Assembly (NCBI RefSeq): GCF_016097555.1
Contig: NC_054699.1
Coordinates: 5,383,673-5,447,672, forward strand
Source: Gigantopelta aegis
Taxonomy: Eukaryota; Mollusca; Gastropoda; Neomphalida; Peltospiridae
Direction of reading: 5' to 3'
DNA: 64,000 nt
The notes beneath the pieces were generated by a model that worked only from the letters and a program-made list of their open reading frames with translations, did no database searches and had not been told where the DNA came from. Below are positions 1 through 11,719 of the stretch, one piece after another (within the stretch, counting starts at the first letter, position 1; every line of letters starts with the position of its first letter). The position numbers and the translations under genes were made by a program.

Positions 1-92
1 TTTCATAACAAACTCTCTAAACAGGATACCCCTTAAAACAGGAGTTTTTACATGGCCTCTTGGGTGTCTGGTTTAGAGGGGTTTTACTATAT
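1..92. mobile_element. Right part of a pogo-like MITE, cut by the window start
   Basis: CTCTAAACAGGATACC and GGTTTAGAGGGGTTTTACTA match the family complete at 32133-32313. Confidence 0.55.
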
Positions 93-239
93 TTTAATTT
101 CTGCTTATTTCTATCACATTTCTATTTCTTTCACCACATCCCTACATTGATCGAGCTTCAACAGAATTCAATCAAAGACCAAGAATAGTTGACGGATGAC
201 AGATGGGCACCAAACAATCAGTATGCAAAAAGGCACTGT

Positions 240-509
240 TAGTGACAATCGATCCCCCTCGGTGGACCCATACGGCTATTTTTCGTTCCAGCCAGTGCAC
301 CACAACTGGTATATCAAAGGCCATGGTATGTACTATCTTGTCTGTGGGATGGTGCATATAAAAGATCCCTTGCTGCTAATCGAAAAGAGTAGCCCATGAA
401 GTGGCGACAGCGGGTTTCCTCTCTCAATATCTGTATGGTCCTTAACCATGTCTGACGCCATATAACAGTAAATAAAATGTGTTGAGTGCGTTGTTAAATA
501 GAACATTTC
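240..509 (+). mobile_element. SINE-A with degraded head
   Basis: Body GTGCACCACAACTGGTATAT, ATAAAAGATCCCTTGCTGCT and tail TGTGTTGAGTGCGTTGTTAA. Confidence 0.8.
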
Positions 510-689
510 CTGTTAGTGACTTGGTATCTGGTCACGGCAAAGTTTATAACATGATGAATGACCACTGACTGATGATGTGTGATGGACCAAAGTGGACATC
601 TCAGACAGGAAACAAGCTACGTATGATACACCGGTGAGTTATTCCTGACTAATCCTCAATCAATTAAACGAGAACATTAAGTATATATA

Positions 690-1535
690 TGGACAACCGG
701 CATCAGCTGATTAAACAATGTGCTGGGGTGTGATTGAACGAACACTCCTGTTCTATATTAATTAATTTATCTTGATTAAACAATGTACTGGGGTGTGATT
801 AAACAAACATCAATTTCTATTCTAACTGTTGGGGATTAAAAAAACATCAATATATATTACTAACTGAATGTTATGTGCTGGGGTGTTATTAAACAGACAT
901 TTCCTTAACTAACTGCCAGTGATCATCAAATAATGTGCTAGGAGTGTTCTTAAACAAACAGACATTTTCTTAACGAACTGCTAATGATTAAATAACCAGC
1001 CTCAATGGCACAGTGGTCAAGCCATCGGATAACAGGCTGGTAGGTACATGGTTCGAAGCCCGGTACCAACTCCAACCCAGAGCGAGTTCTTAAGGGCTCA
1101 ATGGGTAGGTGTAAGGCCACTACACCCTCTTCTCTCTCATTAACCACTAACCAACTAACAACTAACCCACTCAGACCAGTGGTGTGTTTGCCCAGGACAG
1201 CATGCTTGAACCTTAATTGGATATAAGCATGAAAATAAGTTGAAATAAAATGAAATTATTAAATAATGTGCTGGGGTTTTACTAACAAATATCCAATTTC
1301 CTTTACTAACTGCTGGTGATTAAGTAATATGCTGGGGTGTTATTAAACAAACATACATTTCCTTAACTAACAGCTGGTGATAAATAATTTGCTGGGGTAT
1401 CATTAAACAAACAAACTCTACTTTCCTTTGCTGACAGCTGTTGATTAAACAATGTGCTGGGGTATCATTAAACAAACAAACATTCCTTTCCTTTGATGCA
1501 GCTGTTGATAAAACAATGTGTTGGTTGGGGTGAAC
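690..1535 (+). repeat. Tandem repeats of a SINE tail, interrupted by SINE-D
   Basis: About ten diverged units of 55-66 bp (ATTAAACAATGTGCTGGGGT, then ATTAAACAAACAT) lie at 690-990 and 1258-1535. The motif resembles the end of a SINE at 31425-31470. Confidence 0.75.
999..1250 (+). mobile_element. SINE-D, full length
   Basis: tRNA-like head CAATGGCACAGTGGTCAAGC and GGTTCGAAGCCC; body with CAGAGCGAGTTCTTAAGGGC; end CCTTAATTGGATATAAGCAT. Flanked by ATTAAATAA on both sides. Confidence 0.85.
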
Positions 1536-2046
1536 ATTCCTATTGGTGTGCATTAATAACAGTGTGTTACACATGCATGCTGATACACTAAATCAATATT
1601 CAGTTTCTTATGCAAGTAATCTGACCAGGAGATTTTCTTATATAACACACATCTGTTACTGCACGCATACGATAAGCTATATATCGCATGGCACAGTAAA
1701 AGTTGAGCATGAGAAATATTATCCACCATGGCCAACTTGCTTTACAAGCACTGCAGTACAATATACATGTACACGCTTATATGTCACAGGAATTATACAA
1801 CATGGCCCAGGTGCTCAAAGCATAGTTAAATTAACCCTGAGTTGGTTAATGCATGCATTTTCCTTTTAATTGTTATTACATCCACCCAAAATAAACTTTA
1901 GATTTGATTGTGTATGGATACCTTTCAACATTATGTTTTCAATTATTATTTATATTCATTAGGTCCTACCAGCCTCGGTGGCATCGTGGTTAGGCCATCG
2001 GTCTACAGGATGGTAGGTAGTGGGTTCGGATCCCAGTCGAGGCATG

Positions 2047-2669
2047 CAGGGTTTCTACCAGAGGGTAAAACGGATATGGCGCCATACCCAAGATAATTGC
2101 TGATTTTTTTTTTTTTTAAGTTAACCTTTTGACAAAATTAATGACTCTTTATCATTACTGTATGATTTTCTTAAAGGGACATACCCTAGTTTTCAACCCA
2201 TGAAAATTAACACTAAGTTTAGTTAATCTACAAACCTATAACACATTTGGATAAAGTTACAATAGAGTGAAACATGAGTCTGTGACTTTGAAATTGTGAA
2301 ATACCCTCTAAAAATAGACTAAAACTCAACTCCATAACTGTTACTTCTCAGACACACGTGCAGTTTTTTAAATATGAGAAATGCATTTTGTGATATTTAA
2401 AACACCAGGATGACCAATAACACTTCAAATGTATGGAATTGATAATCTAAACAATAAATCTAAGTAAAGTATGAGTTAAGTTATCAAAAATGGTTATAAT
2501 AGTCAAAAATATGCCTTAGTGTTTAAAAACTAGGGTATGTCCCTTTAACCCTAACCCTAAACGTAACCCATTTTCTGTATGGTGGATGCCCCCCATATCT
2601 CTTGTTGAATGTGGTTGGATTCAATTTCACAGTGCCATACTCAAATATTTAATTCTGGCAGAAACACTG
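2047..2669. mobile_element. CAGGGTTTCTACCAGA hAT-like element inside a SINE
   Basis: Ends CAGGGTTTCTACCAG and CTGGCAGAAACACTG are inverted repeats; flanked by the 5-bp duplication GCATG (2042-2046, 2670-2674). It contains a TTAA MITE at 2171-2548. Confidence 0.8.
2171..2548. mobile_element. TTAA MITE (family TTAAAGGGACATACCCTAG), about 370 bp
   Basis: Perfect inverted ends TTAAAGGGACATACCCTAG / CTAGGGTATGTCCCTTTAA with TTAA on both sides, suggesting a piggyBac-like or Kolobok-like source. Innermost of a three-level nest. Confidence 0.85.
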
Positions 2670-3407
2670 GCATGGGATTTTTAATCCAGATACCGACTCC
2701 TCACCCTGAGTGAGTGCTCTGCAAGGCTCAATGGGTAGGTGTAAACCACTTGCACCGACCACTGATCCATAACTGGTTCACCAAAGGCCATAGTTTGTGC
2801 TATCCTGCCTGTGGGAAGAACAAATAAAAGATCCTTTGCTGCCTGTCATAAAAGAGTAGCCTATGTGGCGACAGCGGGTTTTGTCTAAAAAAACAACAGT
2901 GTCAGAATGACCATATAATGTTTGATGTCCAATAGCCGATAATAAGATAAAAAATCAATGTGCTCTAGTGGCGTCGTTAAATAAAACAAACTTTACTTTC
3001 ATTATGTCCTTGGTTTTGAAAATTTCTGTTAACCGCTGGTTAATTTAGCTAACTAACATTGGAACAACTGGAACTATACTTTTAAATGAACTTAAAACTA
3101 AATGGCAGTTTATAAACAAATTTAACTTGAATTTTTAAAATTTAAGTTCATTCAAAATCAGGGCTATACCTCTGGGTGAGCAGAAAAGCCTGCCAAATTA
3201 TCTTTAAAAAAAAAGCAAAACCACAGTTACATTTTAACAATCAATAATTGCGCAAAATGTTATTTCCAAATTAAAATAACATTTACCAGTTAAATGCAAT
3301 GCTAGCTCTGATAAGGCACATCCACAAACAACAAACTGCTAGATAAACTTTAAAAAATGCTAATTAACAGTCTTACAAGTTAGCACTCCACACGTAGTCA
3401 CGTTTCA

Positions 3408-3958
3408 GTCTATTTTTAAGGGTATTTCAAAATCACAAACTTGTCTTGTGCAAATTTGTTACAGGTTTGTAAATTAACCAAACTTATAGTGTCCATTTTT
3501 AGGTGAAAATATACCTTAGTATTTAAAACCGGCCTCGGTGGCGCCATGGTAGGCCATCGGTCTACAGGCTGGTAGGTACTGGGTTCGGATCCCAGTCGAG
3601 GCATGGGATTTTTTAATCCAGATACCGACTCCAAACCCTGAGTGAGTGCTCTGCAAGGCTCAATGTGTAGGTGTAAACCACTTGCACCGACCAGTGATCC
3701 ATAACTGGTTCAACAAAGGCCATGGTTTGTGCTATCCTGCCTGTGGGAAGCGCAAATAAAAGATCCCTTGCTGCTAATCGGAAAGAGTAGCCCATGTAGT
3801 GGCGACAGCAGGTTTCCTCTCAAAATCTGTGTGGTCCTTAATCATATGTCTGACGCCATATAACCATAAATAAAATGTGTTGAGTGCGTCGTTAAATAAA
3901 ACAATTCTTTCTTTCTTACTTTTTTAGTATTTAAAAACTAGGGTCTGTCCCTTTAAAA
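3408..3958. mobile_element. Truncated TTAA MITE interrupted by a SINE
   Basis: The interior and right end of the TTAAAGGGACA family (ending CTAGGGTCTGTCCCTTT) are split by SINE-C at 3531-3921. The left end is missing. Confidence 0.7.
3531..3912 (+). mobile_element. SINE-C, full length (head C, tail A)
   Basis: Head GGCCTCGGTGGCGCCATGGT, tail GAGTGCGTCGTTAAATAAAA, then a TTCTTTCTTTCTT stretch. Target duplication TTAGTATTTAAAA on both sides (13 bp). Confidence 0.9.
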
Positions 3959-4189
3959 GACACCTCAGCACATTGTTTTATTATATAAAGCTAAATTTGG
4001 CAAATGCAAATTTCAAAAACAATTGACGATTTTTATTTTTATTTGGCAAAATAATTTCATGTAATAATTGATATTTTCTTACAAAATTACTGGGTTTCTG
4101 CAATGTTTGAAGATAATTTTGCAAAATCTTCTGCAGACCCAGAGCTAAACCTGAATAATGATTGATAAATCAAAGTGCTCAGGTGGAAG

Positions 4190-4520
4190 GAAGGAAATGT
4201 TTTATTTAATAACGCACTCAACACATTTTATTTACGGTTATATGGCGTCGGGCATATGGTTAAGGACCACACAGATAATGAGAGGAAAACCGCTGTTGCC
4301 ACTTCATGGGCTATTCTTTTCGATTAGCAGCAAGTGATCTTTTATATGCACCATCCCACAAACAGGATAACACACACCATGGCCTTTGATATACCAGTCG
4401 TGATGCACTGGATGGAGCAAAAAATAGCCCAAAGGAATCGATCCCAAACCAACCGCGCATCAGGCGAGCGCTTTACCACTGGGGTACGCCCCACCCCTGT
4501 GCCCTGGTGGTGCCATAAAC
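4190..4520 (-). mobile_element. SINE-A
   Basis: Minus-strand copy with tail near 4190 (AAATGTTTTATTTAATAACG) and tRNA-like head near 4520. Confidence 0.85.
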
Positions 4521-4581
4521 TTTAACTCTATCACCGAGCAACAGTCGTCCTTTCTGATGGTGTGATACTGTGACAGAGATG

Positions 4582-4788
4582 TTAAAGAAAGAAAGAAATG
4601 CTTAATTTAATGACGCACTCAACACATTTTATTTACGGTTATATGGCCTCAGACCACACAGATTTTGAGAGGAAACCCGCTTTCGCTACTTCATGGGCTA
4701 CTCTTTCCGATTAACAGCAAGGGATCCGAACCCAGTACCTACCAGCCTGTAGACCGATGGCGTAACCACGATGCCACCAAGGCCGGTC
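4582..4788 (-). mobile_element. SINE-C with internal deletion
   Basis: Tail A, then a jump from AACAGCAAGGGATC to CGAACCCAGTACCTACCAGC, so most of the body is missing. Head C ends at GGCCGG. Confidence 0.8.
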
Positions 4789-5155
4789 AGAGATATGAAT
4801 ACACCTATACACGAGGAAGTGCATCAGTCGACACAAAGTGAACTCATCACAAGACAGATTGCCTTCATCAGCTCCCGTGATGCTAATGAACTCCATTTAC
4901 TACAAGTTAATTATCCTCCACATAGGATGTGCATTTAAACCAGCCCGACGTGGCTTCAGTGTCACACACGCACATAATGCAATCTTGTGTCATGTTCATA
5001 ATGAAGACGGAACTATGCATTTTTATTTTTAGTATTAATTTAGGCAGGGTGTTACTTGTAGCATATGAAGAGCTTTGTAGTTTCATTGTATATTAAAACC
5101 TTCATTCTAGGTTGAAAGGTAAAGTTTGTAAAATGTTTAACAACTACTAGAGCAC

Positions 5156-5192
<37 letters not shown>

Positions 5193-5210
5193 CTGATTGA
5201 TTGATTGATC
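5156..5210. repeat. (ATTG)n microsatellite
   Basis: About 13 tetranucleotide units with one CTGA interruption. Confidence 0.95.
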
Positions 5211-5577
5211 ATTGACTGAATTGGATGTCAAATTTTTGATAATTATGACTTATGTTCATCAGAGAACACCTGCTTAATTTTTTCAGTTTTTTGTATGCAC
5301 TTCGCGACTAACAGGACAGCACATACTGTAACCGTTTATATACCAGTTGTGGGTCACTCAGGGCTAGCTCTGGGGTAGCTCAGAATTTAAGTAAACTTTG
5401 GCAATTGATGAATCTGATGAGTGCCAGAGCCAGCCCAGGTCATGCACTTCTTGATGATAAAAAGGTGGGTGCATCAAGACCCAAAGAACCTCAGACAATT
5501 TAGTACTCCAGACACCAACTGAGATTTTGTTTTTTAAATAATATTTACATAATAAATGCAGTGGATCATTATATATA

Positions 5578-5715
5578 TAGGGAACCCGCTGTCACCGCTT
5601 CATGGGCTACTTTTTTTTTTTCAATTAGCAGCAAGGGATCTTTTATATGCACTATCCTATAGACAAGATAGCACATACCATGGCCTTTGATGTACCAGTC
5701 GTGGTGCACTAGCTG
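5578..5715 (-). mobile_element. SINE-A fragment
   Basis: Middle of the SINE only: AACCCGCTGTCACCGCTTCA to CAGTCGTGGTGCACT. Confidence 0.75.
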
Positions 5716-5920
5716 GATCTATATATGAAGGTAACACAAGAAGGTGGTCTAGCTCTTCTGCAACCCATCACACTTCAGACGGGTGCCCTACCTCCGTGCT
5801 AGGTCCCGTCACTGTAGCTACACATGGTGCATGTATTATTTCATTTGTTTATAAAATGTTCCTTAATTAAATTAGCCATATTTTAAAGGGACAGACCTTA
5901 GTTTTTAAACACTATAGCAG

Positions 5921-6520
5921 GGCTTCTAGATTATGGTAGCCCCACTCCCGTGGCTAGTGATATTCAGTGTTGGTATAGTAAATAACTACTATTGCCATGC
6001 CAGACAGGACTTCTAGATTATGGTAGCCCCACTCCCATGGCTAGTGATATTCAATGTTGGTATAGTAAATAACTACTATTGCCATGCCAGACAGGACTTC
6101 TAGATTATGGTAGCCCCACTCCCGTGGCTAGTGATATTCAATGTTGGGCTAGTAAATAACTACTATTACCATGCCAGACAGCTTCTAGATTATGGTAGCC
6201 CCACTCCCGTGGCTAGTGATATTCAATGTTGGGCTAGTAAATAACTACTATTGCCATGCCAGACAGCTTCTAGATTATGGTAGCCCCACTCCCGTGGCTA
6301 GTGATATTCAATGTTGGGCTAGTAAATAACTACTATTGCCATGCCAGACAGCTTCTAGATTATGGTAGCCCCACTCCCGTGGCTAGTGATATTCAATGTT
6401 GGGCTAGTAAATAACTACTATTGCCATGCCAGACAGCTTCTAGATTATGGTAGCCCCACTCCCGTGGCTAGTGATATTCAATGTTGGGCTAGTAAATAAC
6501 TATTATTGCCATGCCTCATG
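5921..6520. repeat. 85-87-bp tandem repeat, 7 copies, from the end of the CTAGCC-rich element
   Basis: Copies start at 5923, 6010, 6097, 6182, 6267, 6352 and 6437 (CTTCTAGATTATGGTAGCCC). The first three are 87 bp; later ones are 85 bp and nearly identical. The unit matches one end of the dispersed element at 32742. Confidence 0.93.
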
Positions 6521-6591
6521 GCTAGTGAATTTTTGTATATGTCAAAAGCTGCATTTACATATAACATCTCTTTTGTAAATATGAATATTCT

Positions 6592-6912
6592 AAGGAAGCA
6601 AGAAAATGGTTTATTTAACAATGCACTCAACACATTTTATTTACAGTTATATGGCATCAGACATATGGTTAAGGACCACAAAGATATTGAGGGAGGAAAC
6701 CTGCTGTCACCACTTCATGGGCTACTCTTTTTGATTAGCAGTAAGGGATCTTTTATATGCACCATCCCATAGACAGGACAGAACATACCACAGCCTTTGA
6801 TGTATCAGTCGTGGGGCACTGGCTGGATCGAGAAATAGCCCATTGGGCCCACTGACAGGGATCGATCCCAAACTGACTGCCCATCAAGCGAGCACTTTAC
6901 CACTGGGCTACG
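6592..6912 (-). mobile_element. SINE-A, near full length
   Basis: Tail AATGGTTTATTTAACAATGC; head ending CACTGGGCTACGTGG. Confidence 0.85.
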
Positions 6913-7011
6913 TGGTCAGTGAGAGACAAGTTGTTAAACCTGCACTATTTAAACAAACTTGACCTCTACACTGCCATGGCTGCCGTTTGTTTATGTATGA
7001 AGATTTACATT

Positions 7012-7385
7012 TCATTTCAACTTATTTTTGTGCTTATATCCAATTAAGGTTCAAGCACGCTGTCCTGGCACACACCTCAGCTATCTGGGCTGGCCGTCCA
7101 GGGGCCTAATTTGCTAAACTCTCGCAACTTTGTGATCTCGCAGTGCAATGCTAAAAGACTTGCACAGAGGATGCTTTGTTGTCTATCGGAGCCTAAAAGA
7201 GCTTTGTGAATTAGGCCCCAGGACAATGGGTTAGTTGCTAGTGGTTAATGATGTAGTGGTCTTACACCTACCCATTGAATCATTGAAAACATGCTCTGGT
7301 AAGGAGCCAACACTGGGCTGTGAATCCTGTACCTACCAGCCTTATGTAGGATGGCTTAACCACGACACCACTGAGGCCAGTAAAG
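7012..7385 (-). mobile_element. SINE-D interrupted by a palindromic MITE
   Basis: Tail CAACTTATTTTTGTGCTTAT, body with CAATGGGTTAGTTGCTAGTG, head ending CCACTGAGGCCAG. MITE at 7091-7220. Confidence 0.8.
7091..7220. mobile_element. Palindromic MITE (GGGGCCTAATTT family) inside a SINE-D
   Basis: Starts GGGGCCTAATTTGC and ends TGAATTAGGCCCC. It interrupts SINE-D between GTCCAG and GGACAATGGGTTAG. A relative lies at 34730-34850. Confidence 0.65.
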
Positions 7386-7427
7386 ATTTACAAGTTTACA
7401 TGTGCCAGGGCTCAGACTGAAACAACA

Positions 7428-7705
7428 GTGGTAAAGCGCTCGCTTCATGCGCGGTCGGTTTGAGATCGATCCCTGTTGGTGGGCCCATTGGGCTATTTCT
7501 CGCCCCAGCCAGTGCACCACGACTGGTTTATCAAAGGCTGTGGTATGTGCTATCCTGTCTGTAGGATCATGCATATAAAAGATCCCTTGCTGCTAATCAA
7601 AAAGAGTAGCCCATCAAGTGGCGACAGCAGGTTTCCTCTCTCAATATATGTGTGGTCCTTAACCATATAACCATAAATAAAATGTGCATTGTTACATAAA
7701 ACATC
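7428..7705 (+). mobile_element. SINE-A
   Basis: Head AGTGGTAAAGCGCTCGCTTC, body, shortened tail AAATGTGCATTGTTACATAA. Confidence 0.85.
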
Positions 7706-8408
7706 CCATTCCAGACTGGAAAATTTTTTGGTTCAGCCAATTTTCAGATATGTAATGTATTTCTTTGAAAATTATTAAAATGTGGTTAAATTTGGGAATG
7801 TTTTATTAGCCAAAGACTAAATGTTGTAGCCACTTTGTATTAAACTTAGCAATTCTGATTAAAATGAAAGAACTCTTTAACTGCAAACATGTCAGTACTC
7901 TTAAAAAACTTTGTGAATTTATTAATATTATAAATAGTAACTTTTCCTCCTGAAAACCTAGTTCGTTTTGCTTGAACATGATATAACCTCCCCCACCCAC
8001 CCCACCCTCACCTCAAAGAAAAAACTCAACTAATTAGACATGAAGTGTGATTCGTCTTCGAACACCTACACCACTCACCTGTTAACGAGGTCAGAGGCCC
8101 ACCAGGTGTTCAGGTATGGTTTATTTGTCAATTGACAGACTTTGTGATCAGGTACACAGTGGCTGCCATAGTGTAAGATTACTTTCACCCAATCAGCTGA
8201 CACTGACATTTCTTCCGTTAATGTTATGTATATGTACACAGTGCTTGATGCAGTGAAACTGTTCATGACAAATGGGTAGGTTGATGACGTGACTCCTGTT
8301 CTGGATGGAGGAGCCAGCTTGAGCCAACATATGTGCCCATGACAGCCGTGCGCTACAACAGTTTGTTCTGAATGTGCATGTTAAAACCTATGACCATACC
8401 AGAGGACA

Positions 8409-8730
8409 TGACATTTCTCCTATGCATACCGTGACATTTCTCCTATGCATACCGTGACATTTCTCCTATGCATACCGTGACATTTCTCCTATGCACAACG
8501 TGACATTTCTCCTATGCATACCGTGACATTTCTCATATTCATACTGTGACATTTCTCCTATGCATACCGTGACATTTCTCCTATGCATACCATGACATTT
8601 CTTCTATGCATACCGTGACATTTCTTCTATGCATACCATGACATTTCGCCTATGAATACCGTGACATTTCGCCTATGCATACCATAACATTTCTCATATG
8701 CATACCGTGACATTTCTTATATGCAAACCT
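8409..8730. repeat. 23-bp tandem repeat, 14 copies
   Basis: Unit TGACATTTCTCCTATGCATA plus CCG, with substitutions increasing toward the right end. No reading frame spans it. Confidence 0.92.
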
Positions 8731-9200
8731 TAGATCTGAGGTTGGACCTTTTTTCATTCACTCAAGGAAGATTGTACAATTAATCACATGACAAAATTGA
8801 CTGAGTTTATGGGAAACCGTTTAGACTACAAAACAAATTGTTACTTTTACTGACTTATTAACATATTAAATACAACTGGTAATTAACTACACTGAGTAAA
8901 ATAGGAATTTAAATTATTAATAATAATATAAGCCAATAATTAATTAAACTTAAAGTTTAAAACTTAAATTGTTCCTAGTAATATTATAATTTTAATGAGA
9001 CATGGTGTTAAGCTATTAATTAAACTTAAAGTTTAAAACTTAAATTGTTCCTAGCCCTACTTTACTTTAAGTTAATACAATTTGACTAAATAATATTAAT
9101 AATCATATATGTCACCTAAAGAGGGGGAGAGAGCATAAAAACACTAACATTTGGGGGTTGGGGTAGGGGCAGGATATTCATGTTTACAAAACAGACTTAA
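8730..9200. other. AT-rich spacer with a 40-bp direct repeat
   Basis: AATTAAACTTAAAGTTTAAA occurs at about 8940 and 9018 within longer direct copies. No gene or known element seen. Confidence 0.5.
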
Positions 9201-9325
9201 CTGCAACATTTGACCAAAAAATATTTCACTAGCCATTGGGCATGGCAATTGTAGTTATTTACTAGCCCAACATTGAATATCACTAGCCATGGGAGTAGGG
9301 CTACCATAATCTAGAAGCCCTGACT
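9200..9325. mobile_element. Fragment of the CTAGCC-rich element
   Basis: CACTAGCCATTGGGCATGGC to CATAATCTAGAAGCCCTG, one end of the family seen at 10673 and 32742. Confidence 0.6.
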
Positions 9326-9796
9326 TTTTGTTATTATTATTATTATTATAACAATTCTATGAAATTAAACACTCAAAGTCTAACAAATATTACTAAAAAA
9401 ATGTTTTAATAAAATTTTAAAAATAATTAATTAATTTTTTAAATATAATAAGCTATTTAATTATTATTTTAATAATAAAAAAGTAAGATAATATATAGAG
9501 GATTCGTGACAAGTGTTTTTTTAATATGGAAAATATCAACTGCTTCGACAAATACTGATTAACTAGATGAGGTTGATATTTTACATATAAAACACAAATA
9601 ACATTTTCATTTGATATTTAGTAAATCACAGTTGCCTCCATCGGTAATGACGTCATCACAATGAACACAGATTAGTTTGACGTCACATACTTTAACTAAA
9701 TCTTATGAAAATGTTATGCTCAAGTATATAGACACTTGGTCCATACGTGACAGGCATGCCTGAAACCTTAGTGGTACACGGTCATGTTAAAGGTAC
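9326..9796. other. AT-rich spacer, no feature recognised
   Basis: Simple AT-rich sequence with poly-ATT stretches. No long frame or repeat match in this window. Confidence 0.4.
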
Positions 9797-9983
<187 letters not shown>

Positions 9984-10357
9984 GGTCTTGTTGGCTTGCA
10001 AACGAATGATCAAATTGACAGCGACACATTATAATATTACCTTGTAACTTTGTATACCATTATTACACGGGTTAATACACTAAATTATCACATGGGTTTC
10101 TGACATGGATATCATGGGTAAGTTATAGTTGATAAAAGACAATAACATTGTACTTAATAAATGACATTAATGTTTACTATTTTTACTATGGACCAAGATA
10201 AACATTAACATGTGTAACTGCTCCCATTACATGTTTATGAGCCATGGCTTTTTTTAAAAACTAAACGTAGTTTGTGAGCAATTGTAGACCAGGTGAATGA
10301 AATATAGTTTAATAACACCTCAGCACATTTTAAACCAAGACAGGGCAGTACAGTATA

Positions 10358-10490
10358 TGGCCTTTGATGCACCAATCATGGCCTTTGATGCACCAATCAT
10401 GACCTTTGATGTACCAATCATGGTCTTTGATGCACCAATCATGGTCTTTGATGCACCAATCATGACCTTTGATGCACCAAACATGGGGCA
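10358..10490. repeat. 21-bp tandem repeat, 6 copies, derived from SINE body
   Basis: Unit GGCCTTTGATGCACCAATCA. The same words occur once in each SINE copy (GCCTTTGATGTACCAGTCGT), so a SINE segment was expanded. Being 21 bp it keeps open frames on both strands, which are not genes. Confidence 0.88.
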
Positions 10491-10507
10491 TTGACTGATA
10501 AAAAAAA

Positions 10508-11110
10508 GAGTTTGTTTTGATTAACGACACCACTATACAGCACATTGATTTATTAATCATCTGCTATTGGATGCAAAAAAAAAGGTAATTCTGACACATA
10601 ATCATAAGAGGAAACCTGCTACATTTTTCCTAATGCATCAATGGATCTTTCATATGCACTTTCCCACAGACAACAGGGTTTCTAGAATTTTTATAAAAGC
10701 CACTAGCCATGGGATCAGTGATTAAAAAAAATTACTAGCCATGATTAAAAATTCACTAGCCATACTTTACATTAAGTTAATACAATTTTACTAATTAATA
10801 GTAATAATCAGATACAGGTATGTCACCTAAAGATCTTAAAAACACTAACAATGGGGGTTGGGGTGGAGTCAGGATATTCATATTTACAAAATAGACTTAA
10901 CAGCAACATTTGACCCAAAAAATGTCACTAGCCACCGGGCATGGCAACTGTAGTTATTTACTAGCCCAACACTGAATATCACTAGCCATGGGAGTGGAGT
11001 TACCATGATCTATAAGCGCTGAGACAGGAAAGCACATGTCACATCCTTTGACCAGTTGTGGTGCACTGGTTGGAATGAGAAAAAAACCAGTCAGTTGAAT
11101 GAAGCACTAA
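10508..11110 (-). mobile_element. SINE-B split by a CTAGCC-rich element
   Basis: Tail B GTTTGTTTTGATTAACGACA at 10508; body to 10672; resumes at 11023 (GACAGGAAAGCACATG) after the insertion. Confidence 0.7.
10673..11022. mobile_element. CAGGGCTTCTAGA-type element inserted in a SINE-B
   Basis: Left AGGGTTTCTAGAATTTTTAT, repeated CTAGCCAT motifs, right GATCTATAAGCGCTG. The flanking sequence is one SINE-B (10508-10672 and 11023-11110) split by it. Confidence 0.65.
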
Positions 11111-11274
11111 ACCAACTGATCTAAATCCTGCACTATGTTAAACTAAGATACGGCAGTACATTCCATGGCTTTTAATGTACTCATCATGGGGCACTGATTG
11201 TTAAAAAAACACACAAAAAAACAAGCCCTTCAGTTACATCCAAGCCTACGACTCATCAAACCTTGGGCGAAAAA

Positions 11275-11600
11275 AAGTAAAGTTTGTTTTATTTAACGAC
11301 GCCTCTAGAGCACATTGATTTTTATCTTATCATCGGCTATTGGACGTCAAACATATGGTCATTCTGACATATTTCTTTAGAGGAAACCTGCTAATTAATC
11401 GTCGGCTACTGGATGTCAAACATTTGGTAATTCTGACATGTAGTCATCAGAGGAAACATGCTACATTGTTTCTAATGCAGCAAGGGATCTTTTATATGCA
11501 CTTTTCCAAAGACAAGACAGCACATACCAATGCCTTTGATGAACCAGTTGTGGACCACTGGTTGAAACGGAAAATAACCTCAGGCGAATGCTCTACAATT
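11275..11600 (-). mobile_element. SINE-B
   Basis: Tail B GTTTGTTTTATTTAACGACG then CCTCTAGAGCACATTGATTT; middle duplicated (two copies of GGCTATTGGACGTCAAACAT-type text at 11335 and 11405). Confidence 0.75.
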
Positions 11601-11719
11601 GTACAATTATACATCTCTGACAAACATAAAAGTACTAACAAAAAACTGTCTATGAATTTGTGTGATCTGCACACTTCTGACGTATCAGCCCTAGCTGTGC
11701 CACTTGCCAAATTCACCAA

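Larger units (their letters stand above)
1966..2997 (+). mobile_element. SINE (head C, tail B) split by a nested element
   Basis: Head GCCTCGGTGGCATCGTGGTT to GAGGCATG at 2046; the SINE resumes with GCATGGGATTTTTAATCC at 2670 and ends with the tail GTCGTTAAATAAAACAAAC near 2997. The A-box-like and B-box-like parts (GGGTTCGGATCCC) show a tRNA-derived head. Confidence 0.8.

Noticed and set aside
2549..2570. Telomere-like CCCTAACCCTAA here and TTAGGGTTAGGG at 24198
   Set aside because: Only two units each, inside copies of the same mobile element; not an interstitial telomere.
7428..7480. tRNA genes at SINE heads (also 999, 3531, 35212, 54663, 55654)
   Set aside because: A-box-like and B-box-like parts are present but there is no cloverleaf, and each continues into a SINE body.
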